Origin: Candidatus Methanovirga basalitermitum
GTDB taxonomy: Archaea > Methanobacteriota > Methanobacteria > Methanobacteriales > Methanobacteriaceae
Assembly (NCBI GenBank): GCA_031284445.1
Contig: JAISZW010000282.1
Span: 1 to 5,194, forward strand
Direction: 5' to 3'
Length of the DNA stretch: 5,194 bases
Part shown: piece after piece, positions 1 to 5,194 of the stretch
Layout: every line of letters starts with the position of its first letter
How positions within the stretch are numbered: position 1 is the first letter of the stretch
Notes under the pieces: model-generated
What the model saw: only the letters and a program-made list of their open reading frames with translations
Databases searched by the model: none
What the model was told of the DNA's origin: nothing
Position numbers and translations under genes: made by a program

Positions 1-99
1 AATGTTTATCAATTATTAATCTTAATTATAATTATAAAAATTCTTTAAATCAAATTTAAATAAATTATATTGGATATAATATTTTATAAAATGACAAAC
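1..99. repeat. Left copy of 99-bp terminal direct repeat
   Basis: Bases 1-99 are identical to bases 5096-5194, the last 99 of the window. The sequence is extremely AT-rich and of low complexity; it includes the 12-bp A/T palindrome TAATTATAATTA at 23-34. A perfect match of exactly 99 bases at both extremes is the usual mark of a contig closed on itself by a short-read graph assembler with word size 99. If so, there is one real copy on a 5095-bp circle. A true chromosomal repeat longer than 99 bp flanking the locus would give the same picture. Confidence 0.97.
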
Positions 100-192
100 T
101 TTTCCAAAATGACTATAAAACCAAAATAAATAATAATTTATAAACTTTTTAAAGAAAAGTAAAATAGTATTAAAATTTAAAAAATCACATTC

Positions 193-211
193 AAAAAAAA
201 AAAAAAAAAAA
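193..211 (-). terminator. Run of 19 A (T19 on minus strand), possible leftward terminator
   Basis: Nineteen consecutive A lie on the plus strand, read as T19 on the minus strand directly after GGGGGTAGG. Oligo-T tracts on the non-template strand end archaeal transcription without needing a hairpin, so this would stop any leftward transcript from the 212-520 region. No leftward gene is seen that needs it, so it may be a simple homopolymer expansion. Its exact length is also prone to read error. Confidence 0.35.
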
Positions 212-390
212 CCTACCCCCATCAGTTGATATTTCACCTCCATAAAATCAAAAAAGATATAATATACTTGGTTAAATCAGATAAGTTCTGAAAATTTATT
301 TAGAGAGAATTTGGAAATATTAATAACAAGACTGGGCAACAATTCTAAAATCGGCAAAACCCATCATTTTATTCATATTTATGCATTGCT

Positions 391-402
391 ACATGCGCAT
401 GT
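391..402. repeat. 12-bp perfect palindrome ACATGCGCATGT
   Basis: ACATGCGCATGT is self-complementary over all 12 bases and sits near the middle of the inverted-repeat block. ATGCAT at 381-386 is a related shorter palindrome just upstream. It lies about 10 bp before the TATA-like TTTTATATCT (411-420), a position where archaeal regulators often bind. It could be an operator, a hairpin tip in a transcript, or part of a transposable element. No protein can be assigned to it. Confidence 0.4.
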
Positions 403-410
403 TGGATAAC

Positions 411-420
411 TTTTATATCT
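411..420 (+). promoter_or_regulatory. Possible distal TATA box inside the inverted-repeat block
   Basis: TTTTATATCT resembles the archaeal TATA box. A start about 25 nt downstream would fall near 440, at the right arm of the inverted repeat, giving the antitoxin message a leader of about 80 nt. The nearer TATA-like word at 471-480 fits the gene better, so this is a second choice. Confidence 0.25.
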
Positions 421-470
421 CTTTAAAGACAGGAAAAATAATTGTTGCCCACTTTCTAACCAATACTACA

Positions 471-480
471 TATATTTTAA
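471..480 (+). promoter_or_regulatory. Probable TATA box of the toxin-antitoxin module
   Basis: TATATTTTAA lies so that a transcript would begin about 25 nt downstream, near 500, leaving a leader of about 20 nt that still contains the ribosome binding site at 507-512. AT-rich surroundings make any single TATA call uncertain. Confidence 0.4.
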
Positions 481-506
481 TAGAAATTATAAAATAAATT
501 ATTAAT

Positions 507-512
507 GGAGTG
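507..512 (+). promoter_or_regulatory. Ribosome binding site of the antitoxin
   Basis: GGAGTG lies 7 nt before ATG at 520 and pairs with the CACCUCC end of archaeal 16S rRNA. It sets the antitoxin start and shows that the reading frame was once a real gene in spite of its later breaks. Confidence 0.65.
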
Positions 513-519
513 AAAAAAC

Positions 520-816
520 ATGTCTGTTGCAACTAATGATATTGAAGATGCTTATTTACAAAAAATAAAAAAAATTTCTATTAATAAAGGTAAAACAAGA
601 AAAGAAGTATTGAATAATATTATTAAAGATGGTTTAGAATTTAATGAAAACAAAAAAAGAAAAAATATACATGGCAATGGTCAATAAAGATACATATAAT
701 CCAGATGATAAAAAAAAGGAGTTAAATCACTACATGAGTTTATGACAGTACCTAAAGGATTTGATTTAGTTAAAACAGTTGAAGAAGCTAATTTAGAAAG
801 GTTTGATAATATATGA
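520..816 (+). pseudogene. VapB-like antitoxin, broken by two compensating frameshifts
   Basis: The gene starts at ATG 520 behind a good ribosome binding site. Its first frame gives 55 residues (MSVATNDIEDAYLQ..., with KGKTRKEVLNNIIKDGLE, like the DNA-binding N-terminus of short ribbon-helix-helix type antitoxins) and stops at TAA 685-687. The sense continues one frame over (MVNKDTYNPDDK, about 677-712), then returns to the first frame after the A8 run at 710-717 (SLHEFMTVPKGFDLVK..., ending at TGA 814-816). Pieced together this is about 98 residues, a normal antitoxin length. The first shift probably lies in the A-runs at 652-665 and the second in the A8 run; one added and one lost base would explain both. 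The stop overlaps the toxin start as ATGA, the usual coupled layout. Unless slippage at the A-runs restores it, only a truncated N-terminal piece can be made. The family name rests on context and resemblance, not on a search. Confidence 0.7.
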
Positions 817-1178
817 TTTTTTTGGATACGAATTTCATTATCGGTTATTTTATAAAAGGTCATGAATTTTATAAAAAATCTAATAAGTTGTTTGATGAAA
901 GTCAGAATAAAGAAATGATACTATCTAATTTAATTATTAATGAATTAACCAACACCTTAAATTTTAAACTTAAAAAAAATATTAACGAAATTGAAAAAGT
1001 ATATACAAATAATGATTTTATAGTTTTAGACGATTCTAAATATAACCAAAAAGCAGTAGAATATATGAAATTATATTATCCTAAAAGAATACATTTTAAT
1101 GATTGTATATTTATGGCATTAATTTATTTCTGGAAGAAATTTAGGAGAATCTTTGATTTTTTGTTTTTAAAAGTTTGA
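813..1178 (+). CDS. PIN-domain VapC-like toxin, probably degraded at the C-terminus
   Basis: This 121-residue protein opens with MIFLDTNFIIGYF, the first beta strand of PIN-domain ribonucleases. Three of the acidic residues that bind the catalytic metal are visible: Asp5, Glu44 (in INELTNTL) and Asp97 (in HFNDCIFMAL). VapC toxins cut tRNA or rRNA and are held inactive by the antitoxin encoded just upstream; here the start codon overlaps the antitoxin stop. After residue 104 the sequence turns into WKKFRRIFDFLFLKV, which does not look like the usual last strand carrying a fourth acidic residue (commonly SFDxxFD), although Asp115 could stand in. Dropping one A from the run at 1169-1172 would instead read through to KFENNSLKV and TAG at 1198-1200, closer to a normal tail, so a small indel near the end is likely. 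With its antitoxin broken, an active toxin would be costly, so loss of activity is expected. It may best be regarded as a decaying gene. Confidence 0.7.
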   Translation: MIFLDTNFIIGYFIKGHEFYKKSNKLFDESQNKEMILSNLIINELTNTLNFKLKKNINEIEKVYTNNDFIVLDDSKYNQKAVEYMKLYYPKRIHFNDCIFMALIYFWKKFRRIFDFLFLKV

Positions 1179-1200
1179 AAATAACTCTTTAAAGGTTTAG

Positions 1201-1210
1201 TTTATATAAT
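1201..1210 (+). promoter_or_regulatory. TATA box before hemA
   Basis: TTTATATAAT is a close match to the archaeal TATA consensus and lies in the 49-bp gap between the toxin and hemA. A start about 22-25 nt downstream of its centre would fall on or next to the hemA ATG at 1228, implying a leaderless message. It indicates that hemA has its own promoter and does not depend on toxin-antitoxin transcription. Confidence 0.55.
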
Positions 1211-1216
1211 AGGGGA
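1211..1216 (+). promoter_or_regulatory. Weak ribosome-binding-like site before hemA
   Basis: AGGGGA lies 11 nt before ATG 1228 and partly matches the archaeal Shine-Dalgarno core. It directly follows the TATA box, so a transcript driven by that box would start after it; the site would matter only on readthrough transcripts from upstream. Confidence 0.35.
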
Positions 1217-1227
1217 TGTATTAATTA

Positions 1228-2430
1228 ATGATAATAAATATTAGAGTAGATTACACAATAGCTAAGATTGAATCTTTAGAGAGATTGTCATCTGAACTTA
1301 ATAATCTATTTAATGAGATCAGAAATCAATTTAACATTCAGGAATATGTTCAAATATCTACTTGTAATAGAGATGAGTATTATATACATACTGATTTATG
1401 CTCTCTATACAATCTATTGTTGGATTATGCAAGCAATGATTTAATTATCGAATACAATGATTCTGCAATAATTCATCTTCTTAGAATGACTTCTGGATTA
1501 GAATCAATGATAATTGGAGAAGATCAGATACTTGGTCAAGTAAAAAACTCTTTAAACCAAAGCAAAAAAGAAGGACATTGTGGCAAAGTTTTAGAAACTC
1601 TTTTTACTAAGGCGATTCATGTAGGGCAAATTGTCAGAAATAAAACAAAAATCAATCAAGGATCAATCTCTATTGGTTCTGCAGCTGTTGATTTAGCAGG
1701 AAGATATTGTGATGATTTAACACATAAATGTGTTCTTGTAATTGGTGCAGGCAAAACTGGGAGCTTGGTTGCAAAAGCATTATCTGCAAAAAACTTAAAA
1801 GCTATTTTAGTTGCAAATAGAACATATTATCGAGCTGTTAAACTTGCTAAAGATTTAAATGGAAAAGCTATTTTATTTGATGAATTAAATGATCATATAT
1901 GTGAAGCTGATTTAATCATAAGTGCTACAAATTCCCCACACTTAATTTTAACTAAAGAAAGACTTGAAAAATACATTTATGAGGGGGGAAAATCTCCTGT
2001 TATTTTGATAGACTTAGCAAATCCTCGAGATATATCTTATGATGTTGTTGATTTAAATGTGAAGCTATTTAATATAGATGACTTAAGAGGAATAGCTAAT
2101 GAAAATAAAAAACAACGTGAAAAAGAATCTGATGATGCTGAAAAAATTATTTTAGAAGAATTTAAATTACTTAAAAGCTCTTTTAAAGTCATTGAAGTTG
2201 AAGGACTTTTATCAAAGATAAGGATGTCTATGGAGGATATTCGTCGAAATGAAACAAAGAAAGCTATTTCAAAAATTAATTCAATCTATGATAATGAAAA
2301 AATTATTAATGCTCTTTCAAAATCTATTGTAAATAAGATATTCCATAACATCTCTAAAAATATTAAAAAATCTGCTGAAAATGAAGACCATGAAGCCATA
2401 GAACTATTAAAACATATTTTTAATGATTAA
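1228..2430 (+). CDS. hemA: Glutamyl-tRNA reductase
   Basis: The enzyme reduces the glutamate on tRNA-Glu with NADPH to glutamate-1-semialdehyde in the cytoplasm, the first committed step of C5 tetrapyrrole synthesis. In a methanogen this feeds F430 (methyl-CoM reductase cofactor), corrinoids and siroheme. The 400-residue product is full length for the family. Visible landmarks are TCNR with the catalytic Cys46 that forms the glutamyl thioester, conserved His83 followed by the signature SGLESMIIGEDQI (89-101), the NADPH-binding Rossmann loop GAGKTG (173-178) with ANRT (196-199), DLANPRDI (262-269), and a charged helical C-terminal region from about 290 that forms the dimer. The ATG at 1228 gives the expected MIINIRVDY start. 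No frameshift or lost motif is seen. The gene lies 49 bp after a decayed toxin gene and 18 bp before lhr, with which it is probably co-transcribed. As I recall, relatives often keep a precorrin-2 dehydrogenase gene next to hemA; none is in this window. Confidence 0.97.
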   Translation: MIINIRVDYTIAKIESLERLSSELNNLFNEIRNQFNIQEYVQISTCNRDEYYIHTDLCSLYNLLLDYASNDLIIEYNDSAIIHLLRMTSGLESMIIGEDQILGQVKNSLNQSKKEGHCGKVLETLFTKAIHVGQIVRNKTKINQGSISIGSAAVDLAGRYCDDLTHKCVLVIGAGKTGSLVAKALSAKNLKAILVANRTYYRAVKLAKDLNGKAILFDELNDHICEADLIISATNSPHLILTKERLEKYIYEGGKSPVILIDLANPRDISYDVVDLNVKLFNIDDLRGIANENKKQREKESDDAEKIILEEFKLLKSSFKVIEVEGLLSKIRMSMEDIRRNETKKAISKINSIYDNEKIINALSKSIVNKIFHNISKNIKKSAENEDHEAIELLKHIFND

Positions 2431-2448
2431 TATAAATTGCTAAGTACC

Positions 2449-5037
2449 ATGATTAAAAAACAGACAAAAATTTATCCAAAAGAAGAAATTTATAAAGTTC
2501 TTCATCCTTTAGTTAGAAAATGGTTTGATTTGAATTTTAAGGATTTTACATCTGCTCAAAAACAATCGATAGTAGCTATTCATAAACAAAGTAATATTCT
2601 TATATCATCACCTACAGGTTCTGGTAAGACTTTAACTGCATTTTTATCAATTATAAGTGAACTTGTAACTTTATCAGAGAAAAATGAATTGGAAGATAAT
2701 ATTTATTGCATCTACATATCTCCACTTAAAGCATTGGACAACGATATAGATAGAAATTTAGATGTTCCCTTAAAAGAAATTGAAAAAATAGCTAAATTGG
2801 ATCTTGGTATTAGAAAAGCTGTAAGAACAGGAGACACAACCCAATATCAGAGAAATAAGATGTTGAAAAAACCACCTCATATCCTTATAACAACCCCTGA
2901 AACATTATCCATTCTATTGGTAGCACCTAAGTTTAGAGAAAAATTAATTAATGTTAAATATGTTATAGTCGATGAAATCCATAGTTTTGCTGAAAATAAA
3001 AGGGGTGTTGATTTAAATCTATCACTTGAACGATTGCAGCACTTAATAGGTAATTTTACAAGAATTGGTCTTTCTGCTACAGTTTCACCTATTGAAGAAG
3101 TTGCCAATTTTTTAGTTGGTTTTGAGTATGGAATTCCTCGTGATTGTTTAACAGTCAATGTTAACCATTTAAAAGAGTTAGATGTTGAGGTTGTCTCTCC
3201 TGTTGATGATATTGTAATAGCTGATGGTGAAGAAACACGACTTGGTATGTACAATCTTTTAGATGATTTAATTGGGAAACATAAAACAACTCTTATTTTT
3301 ACAAATACTCGTTCAGGAGCAGAATCTGTATTGTATAATCTTATTAAGCTATTTCCAGAACATTATAATTACAATAATATTATGAATCATCATTCGTCCC
3401 TTTCAAAAGAAAAACGTTTATTAACTGAAGATATTTTAAAGAAAGGAAAGTTAAAAGGAGTTATCAGCTCAACTTCACTTGAGCTTGGAATTGATATTGG
3501 ATACATTGATTTAGTTGTTTTAATTAACTCTCCAAAGTCTGTATCAAGAGCATTACAGAGAATTGGTAGAAGTGGACATAAGGTTGGTGAAAAATCAAAA
3601 GGTAGAATTCTTATAACAGACAGAGATGATTTAGTTGAATGTTCAATAATTTTAAAATCAATCAAAGAATTTAAGGTTGAAAAACTTAGAATACCTAAGA
3701 ATTCATTGGATGTTCTATCACAACATATCTATGGAATGGCTATTGAGAATATTTGGGATATAGATTATTGCTATGATGTGATAAGAAAAAGTTATAATTA
3801 TGTTAATTTAAGTAGGGATGAATATGAGGATGTTCTTAGTTACCTTGCAGGAGAATATGGTGAACTTGAAGAAAGATATGTTTATCCTAAGATATGGATA
3901 GATTACAATAAAAACATGTTTGGAAAAAAAGGTAGATTAGCTCGCATGATCTATTCAACAAATGTTGGTACAATTCCAGACAGTTCAAATATCTTAGTAA
4001 AAGTGGATAATAACCCCATTGGGAAAATCGATCAAGAATTTATGGATAAACTTAAAAAAGGAGATACTTTCGTTCTTGGTGGTTCTGTTTATCGATTTAA
4101 CTACTCTAAAGGAATGGTAATAAATGTTTCACCAGCATCTGGACCTCCAACTATTCCTTCATGGTTTTCAGAACAGCTCCCATTGTCTTTTGAACTATCT
4201 ATGGAAATTCAAAGGTTTAGAAGAATATTAGAAACTAAATTCCAAGCAGATAGAACTAAAAAAGAGATCAGATGTTTTCTAAAAGAATATCTATATATTG
4301 ATGATTTTGGAGCTAATTCAATATATGAATATTTTAATGAACAGTATCTTTATGCTATAATTCCAAATGACAAGACATTATTAATAGAGTACTATACTGG
4401 TTTTGGAGGCAGGAAATTTGTTATTTTCCATAGTTTATACGGACGAAGGGTAAATGATGCATTGTCTCGAGCAACTGCTTATTTAATATCTAAAAGGTAT
4501 AATGTAGATATTACAATTTCAATATCCGATAATGGATTTTATTTAAGTAGTAATAGTAAGATTCACGCACTAAAAGGTTTTAAATCCTTAAAAACAGAGA
4601 CTTTTAAAAATAATCTTATTAAAGCCATCCAAAAAACTGAGACATTAACAAATAGATTCAGACATTGTGCTGGTCGTTCATTAATGACCCTTAGAAGATA
4701 TAAAGGTAAGGAAAAATCAGTTGGAAGACAGCAAGTTAGAGGAAAAATATTAAAAAGTTTTGTTGAAGATATTGATCATGATTTTCCAATATTAAAAGAA
4801 TCTCGAAGAGAAGTTATTGAAGATTATATGGATGTTGATAATGCTCTAAAAGTTATTAAATGGATAGAATCAAAACAAATTAATATAAAAATGATAAATA
4901 CTATAATTCCATCCCCATTTGGTTTTAATCTTGTATCCCAAGGTTATTTAGATGTTCTATCACTAAATGATAGGGGTGAATTTGTGAAAAGAACCCATAA
5001 AGCTATTCTTAAAAAGATTAAAAAGAACTTAAAGTGA
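2449..5037 (+). CDS. lhr: Lhr-like superfamily 2 ATP-dependent helicase
   Basis: This is an ATP-driven 3'-5' helicase of the Lhr-core family, linked in archaea and bacteria to DNA repair and unwinding of forked or RNA:DNA substrates. The 862-residue product is about the usual Lhr-core length. Counting from ATG 2449, RecA domain 1 holds the Walker A motif PTGSGKT (55-61), the Walker B box DEIH (175-178) and LSAT (208-211). RecA domain 2 holds IFTNTRSGAE (about 283-292), HHSS (314-317), SLELGIDIG (343-351) and the arginine-finger motif QRIGRSGH (370-377). A winged-helix region follows (about 410-500). The Lhr-specific C-terminal part includes PSW, with Trp572 matching the residue known to stack on DNA in mycobacterial Lhr, then FRHCAGRSLM (about 737-746) and IPSPFGFN (about 820-827). 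TTG at 2437 would add four residues, but ATG 2449 gives the familiar N-terminus; neither has a clear ribosome binding site, so translation may depend on coupling to hemA 18 bp upstream. The frame is intact. The subfamily among archaeal Lhr types cannot be decided by eye. Confidence 0.95.
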   Translation: MIKKQTKIYPKEEIYKVLHPLVRKWFDLNFKDFTSAQKQSIVAIHKQSNILISSPTGSGKTLTAFLSIISELVTLSEKNELEDNIYCIYISPLKALDNDIDRNLDVPLKEIEKIAKLDLGIRKAVRTGDTTQYQRNKMLKKPPHILITTPETLSILLVAPKFREKLINVKYVIVDEIHSFAENKRGVDLNLSLERLQHLIGNFTRIGLSATVSPIEEVANFLVGFEYGIPRDCLTVNVNHLKELDVEVVSPVDDIVIADGEETRLGMYNLLDDLIGKHKTTLIFTNTRSGAESVLYNLIKLFPEHYNYNNIMNHHSSLSKEKRLLTEDILKKGKLKGVISSTSLELGIDIGYIDLVVLINSPKSVSRALQRIGRSGHKVGEKSKGRILITDRDDLVECSIILKSIKEFKVEKLRIPKNSLDVLSQHIYGMAIENIWDIDYCYDVIRKSYNYVNLSRDEYEDVLSYLAGEYGELEERYVYPKIWIDYNKNMFGKKGRLARMIYSTNVGTIPDSSNILVKVDNNPIGKIDQEFMDKLKKGDTFVLGGSVYRFNYSKGMVINVSPASGPPTIPSWFSEQLPLSFELSMEIQRFRRILETKFQADRTKKEIRCFLKEYLYIDDFGANSIYEYFNEQYLYAIIPNDKTLLIEYYTGFGGRKFVIFHSLYGRRVNDALSRATAYLISKRYNVDITISISDNGFYLSSNSKIHALKGFKSLKTETFKNNLIKAIQKTETLTNRFRHCAGRSLMTLRRYKGKEKSVGRQQVRGKILKSFVEDIDHDFPILKESRREVIEDYMDVDNALKVIKWIESKQINIKMINTIIPSPFGFNLVSQGYLDVLSLNDRGEFVKRTHKAILKKIKKNLK

Positions 5038-5073
5038 AGTTAGCGAATAAATATATATCATATAAATAAAAAT

Positions 5074-5094
5074 CCATTATTATAGTGATAATGG
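5074..5094 (+). terminator. Weak hairpin downstream of lhr, possible terminator
   Basis: CCATTAT (5074-5080) pairs with ATAATGG (5088-5094) around a 7-nt loop, 36 bp after the lhr stop. AT-rich sequence follows, but no long T-run, so termination here is plausible rather than shown. TGATAA (5086-5091) could pair instead with TTATCA (5101-5106) across the start of the terminal repeat, making a competing fold. Confidence 0.35.
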
Positions 5095-5095
5095 T

Positions 5096-5194
5096 AATGT
5101 TTATCAATTATTAATCTTAATTATAATTATAAAAATTCTTTAAATCAAATTTAAATAAATTATATTGGATATAATATTTTATAAAATGACAAAC
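5096..5194. repeat. Right copy of 99-bp terminal direct repeat
   Basis: This copy is identical to bases 1-99. The base before it (T5095) would join to base 1 in a circle, so lhr and its hairpin would be followed by the non-coding region at 1-519 and the next gene in the same direction would be the toxin-antitoxin module. Confidence 0.97.

Larger units (their letters stand above)
331..453. mobile_element. 117-bp inverted-repeat block with flanking ACT, MITE-like candidate
   Basis: GGGCAACAATT (334-344) is the exact reverse complement of AATTGTTGCCC (440-450). Directly outside both arms stands ACT (331-333 and 451-453), as expected for a 3-bp target duplication. The block is 117 bp with no open frame of note, and its G+C-bearing words stand out from the surrounding DNA. 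Two readings fit: a non-autonomous miniature element moved by a transposase encoded elsewhere, or an RNA gene whose ends pair over 11-12 bp (the T at 333 and A at 451 extend the pairing to 12). No transposase is in the window and no second copy is present, so neither reading is proven. A 3-bp flank match alone is weak evidence. Confidence 0.45.
1..519. other. Long AT-rich non-coding region upstream of the toxin-antitoxin module
   Basis: I find no convincing gene here. On the minus strand a 73-codon open frame (243 to 22) exists, but its product would be a Phe/Tyr/Asn-rich string with six consecutive Phe encoded by the T-run, which is what AT-rich non-coding DNA gives. From left to right the region holds the terminal repeat (1-99), AT-only DNA, a run of 19 A (193-211), a short isolated block with more G and C (212-241), AT-rich spacer with TATA-like words, the 117-bp inverted-repeat block (334-450), and the promoter and ribosome binding site of the antitoxin. 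If the molecule is circular, this region joins 5038-5095 to form a 577-bp gap between lhr and the antitoxin, the only place an origin could sit; no recognisable origin repeats are seen. Confidence 0.75.

Noticed and set aside
23..34. 12-bp palindrome TAATTATAATTA
   Set aside because: It is made only of A and T in low-complexity DNA where such matches arise often by chance.
22..243. 73-codon minus-strand open frame with a good ribosome-binding word near its start
   Set aside because: The product is a low-complexity Phe/Tyr/Asn string, its six Phe come from the T19 run, and it runs through AT-only DNA into the terminal repeat. The start block is reported as a finding rather than a gene.
230..243. 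Plus-strand TTTCACCTCC as the 3' end of a 16S rRNA gene
   Set aside because: The upstream GGAT and the rest of the 16S 3' region are missing. The match is only the complement of a ribosome-binding word on the minus strand.
671..745. Separate small gene from ATG 671 in the second frame
   Set aside because: No ribosome binding site precedes it, and its sequence reads as the middle of the antitoxin between the N- and C-terminal parts in the other frame.
681..863. Minus-strand open frame opposite the antitoxin and toxin start
   Set aside because: It lies antisense to recognisable coding sequence, has no family features, and is expected from base composition.
2877..3254. 125-codon minus-strand open frame inside lhr
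   Set aside because: It is a Ser/Thr-rich shadow of helicase codons that covers the conserved DEIH and SAT motifs on the other strand.
3390..3665. 91-codon minus-strand open frame inside lhr
   Set aside because: It is a shadow of conserved helicase motifs V and VI, with no ribosome binding site or family resemblance.

Overview
The window reads as AT-rich methanogenic archaeal DNA, most likely order Methanobacteriales and probably Methanobrevibacter or a close relative. The grounds are a glutamyl-tRNA reductase of archaeal length and sequence, an archaeal Lhr-core type helicase, TATA-box-like promoters (TTTATATAAT type) and A/T-ending codons. The genus is inferred from resemblance to remembered proteins, not from a search.

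Layout. The first and last 99 bases are identical (1-99 and 5096-5194), so the sequence closes into a 5095-bp circle or is an assembly unit bounded by one repeated word. Bases 1-519 hold no convincing gene. They contain very AT-rich DNA, a run of 19 A, and a 117-bp block (334-450) bounded by 11-bp inverted repeats and flanked by ACT on both sides, which looks like a small non-autonomous transposable element or a structured RNA. Next comes a decayed VapBC-type toxin-antitoxin module: the antitoxin (520-816) is broken by two mutually compensating frameshifts at A-runs, and the PIN-domain toxin (813-1178) overlaps it by ATGA and has an abnormal C-terminus. An intact hemA (1228-2430) follows, then, 18 bp later, an intact lhr-like helicase (2449-5037). 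After lhr there is a weak hairpin and then the terminal repeat.

How the parts relate. All four genes point rightward. The antitoxin and toxin were built to be translationally coupled, but the pair looks non-functional now. hemA supplies the first committed step toward the tetrapyrroles a methanogen needs (F430, corrinoids, siroheme). lhr encodes a nucleic-acid helicase and shares a probable transcript with hemA, with no obvious functional link. No replication, partition, conjugation or virion gene is present, so although the ends close into a circle the content looks chromosomal. The main open questions are what the closed ends mean, what the inverted-repeat block is, and why the antitoxin alone carries frameshifts beside two long intact genes.
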